Positions 5,621 through 5,662 of a DNA stretch of 5,662 nt are shown here, piece after piece. The DNA comes from Eggerthella sp. CAG:209. GTDB taxonomy: Bacteria; Actinomycetota; Coriobacteriia; Coriobacteriales; Eggerthellaceae. Under the pieces are notes generated by a model. The model was not told the origin of the DNA and searched no databases. It saw only the letters and a program-made list of their open reading frames with translations. The stretch's first letter is position 1. Every line of letters starts with the position of its first letter. Where the stretch lies: assembly GCA_000436075.1 (NCBI GenBank), contig FR884646.1, forward strand, positions 31,158-36,819. Direction: 5' to 3'. The translations under genes were made by a program, and so were the position numbers.

Positions 5621-5662
5621 AGCATCTCCTTCCCCTCGCAGCAGGGAATACACGCCGCAGGG
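5617..5662 (-). CDS. Possible C-terminal end of an upstream gene (partial)
   Basis: On the minus strand a frame entering from the right edge stays open for 14 codons (ending in CEGKEML) and stops at the TGA at 5619-5617. That stop overlaps the GTG start of the HAD gene as GTGA, an arrangement common between coupled genes. The piece is far too short to identify, and an open frame of this length is expected by chance, so it is listed only as a candidate. If real, the cluster continues to the right of this window. Confidence 0.25.
   Translation of the reverse strand, partial: PAACIPCCEGKEML

Overview
The window holds a truncated NAD kinase tail, a two-gene signalling operon on the plus strand, and a convergent four-gene cluster on the minus strand. 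No RNA genes, CRISPR arrays, insertion sequences or phage genes are visible. G+C looks slightly above half by eye. The pairing of a HisKA_2 kinase with an ANTAR response regulator is typical of Actinomycetota and Firmicutes. Together with the base composition this makes an anaerobic, Coriobacteriia/Eggerthellaceae-like actinomycete my best guess. That is an inference and only moderately secure.

Plus strand, left to right. Positions 1-200 are the C-terminal end of an NAD kinase, closed by a strong intrinsic terminator (259-324). After a leader comes a minimal cytosolic histidine kinase (514-1230). It overlaps by ATGA with a response regulator made of a receiver and an ANTAR RNA-binding domain (1227-1796). 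The pair resembles mycobacterial PdtaS/PdtaR and enterococcal EutW/EutV, which control transcription by antitermination, but this kinase has no sensor domain.

Minus strand, in transcription order from the right edge: a HAD-family phosphatase/phosphomutase-like enzyme (5620-4937); a class III PLP enzyme closest to the ethanolamine-phosphate / phosphohydroxylysine phospho-lyases (4880-3537); an APH/choline-kinase-fold small-molecule kinase (3485-2490); and a P-II signal protein with an atypical T-loop (2375-2034). Gaps are 56, 51 and 114 bases, and an intrinsic terminator (1951-1997) closes the cluster.

Most interesting reading (inference): the kinase and the PLP enzyme form a bacterial kinase plus phospho-lyase module. 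The kinase would phosphorylate an amino alcohol such as ethanolamine or a hydroxylated amino acid. The lyase would then release phosphate and ammonia and leave an aldehyde. The P-II protein would report on nitrogen status, and the neighbouring ANTAR system could be the sensor arm. The substrate and the link between the two strands are not shown by the sequence.
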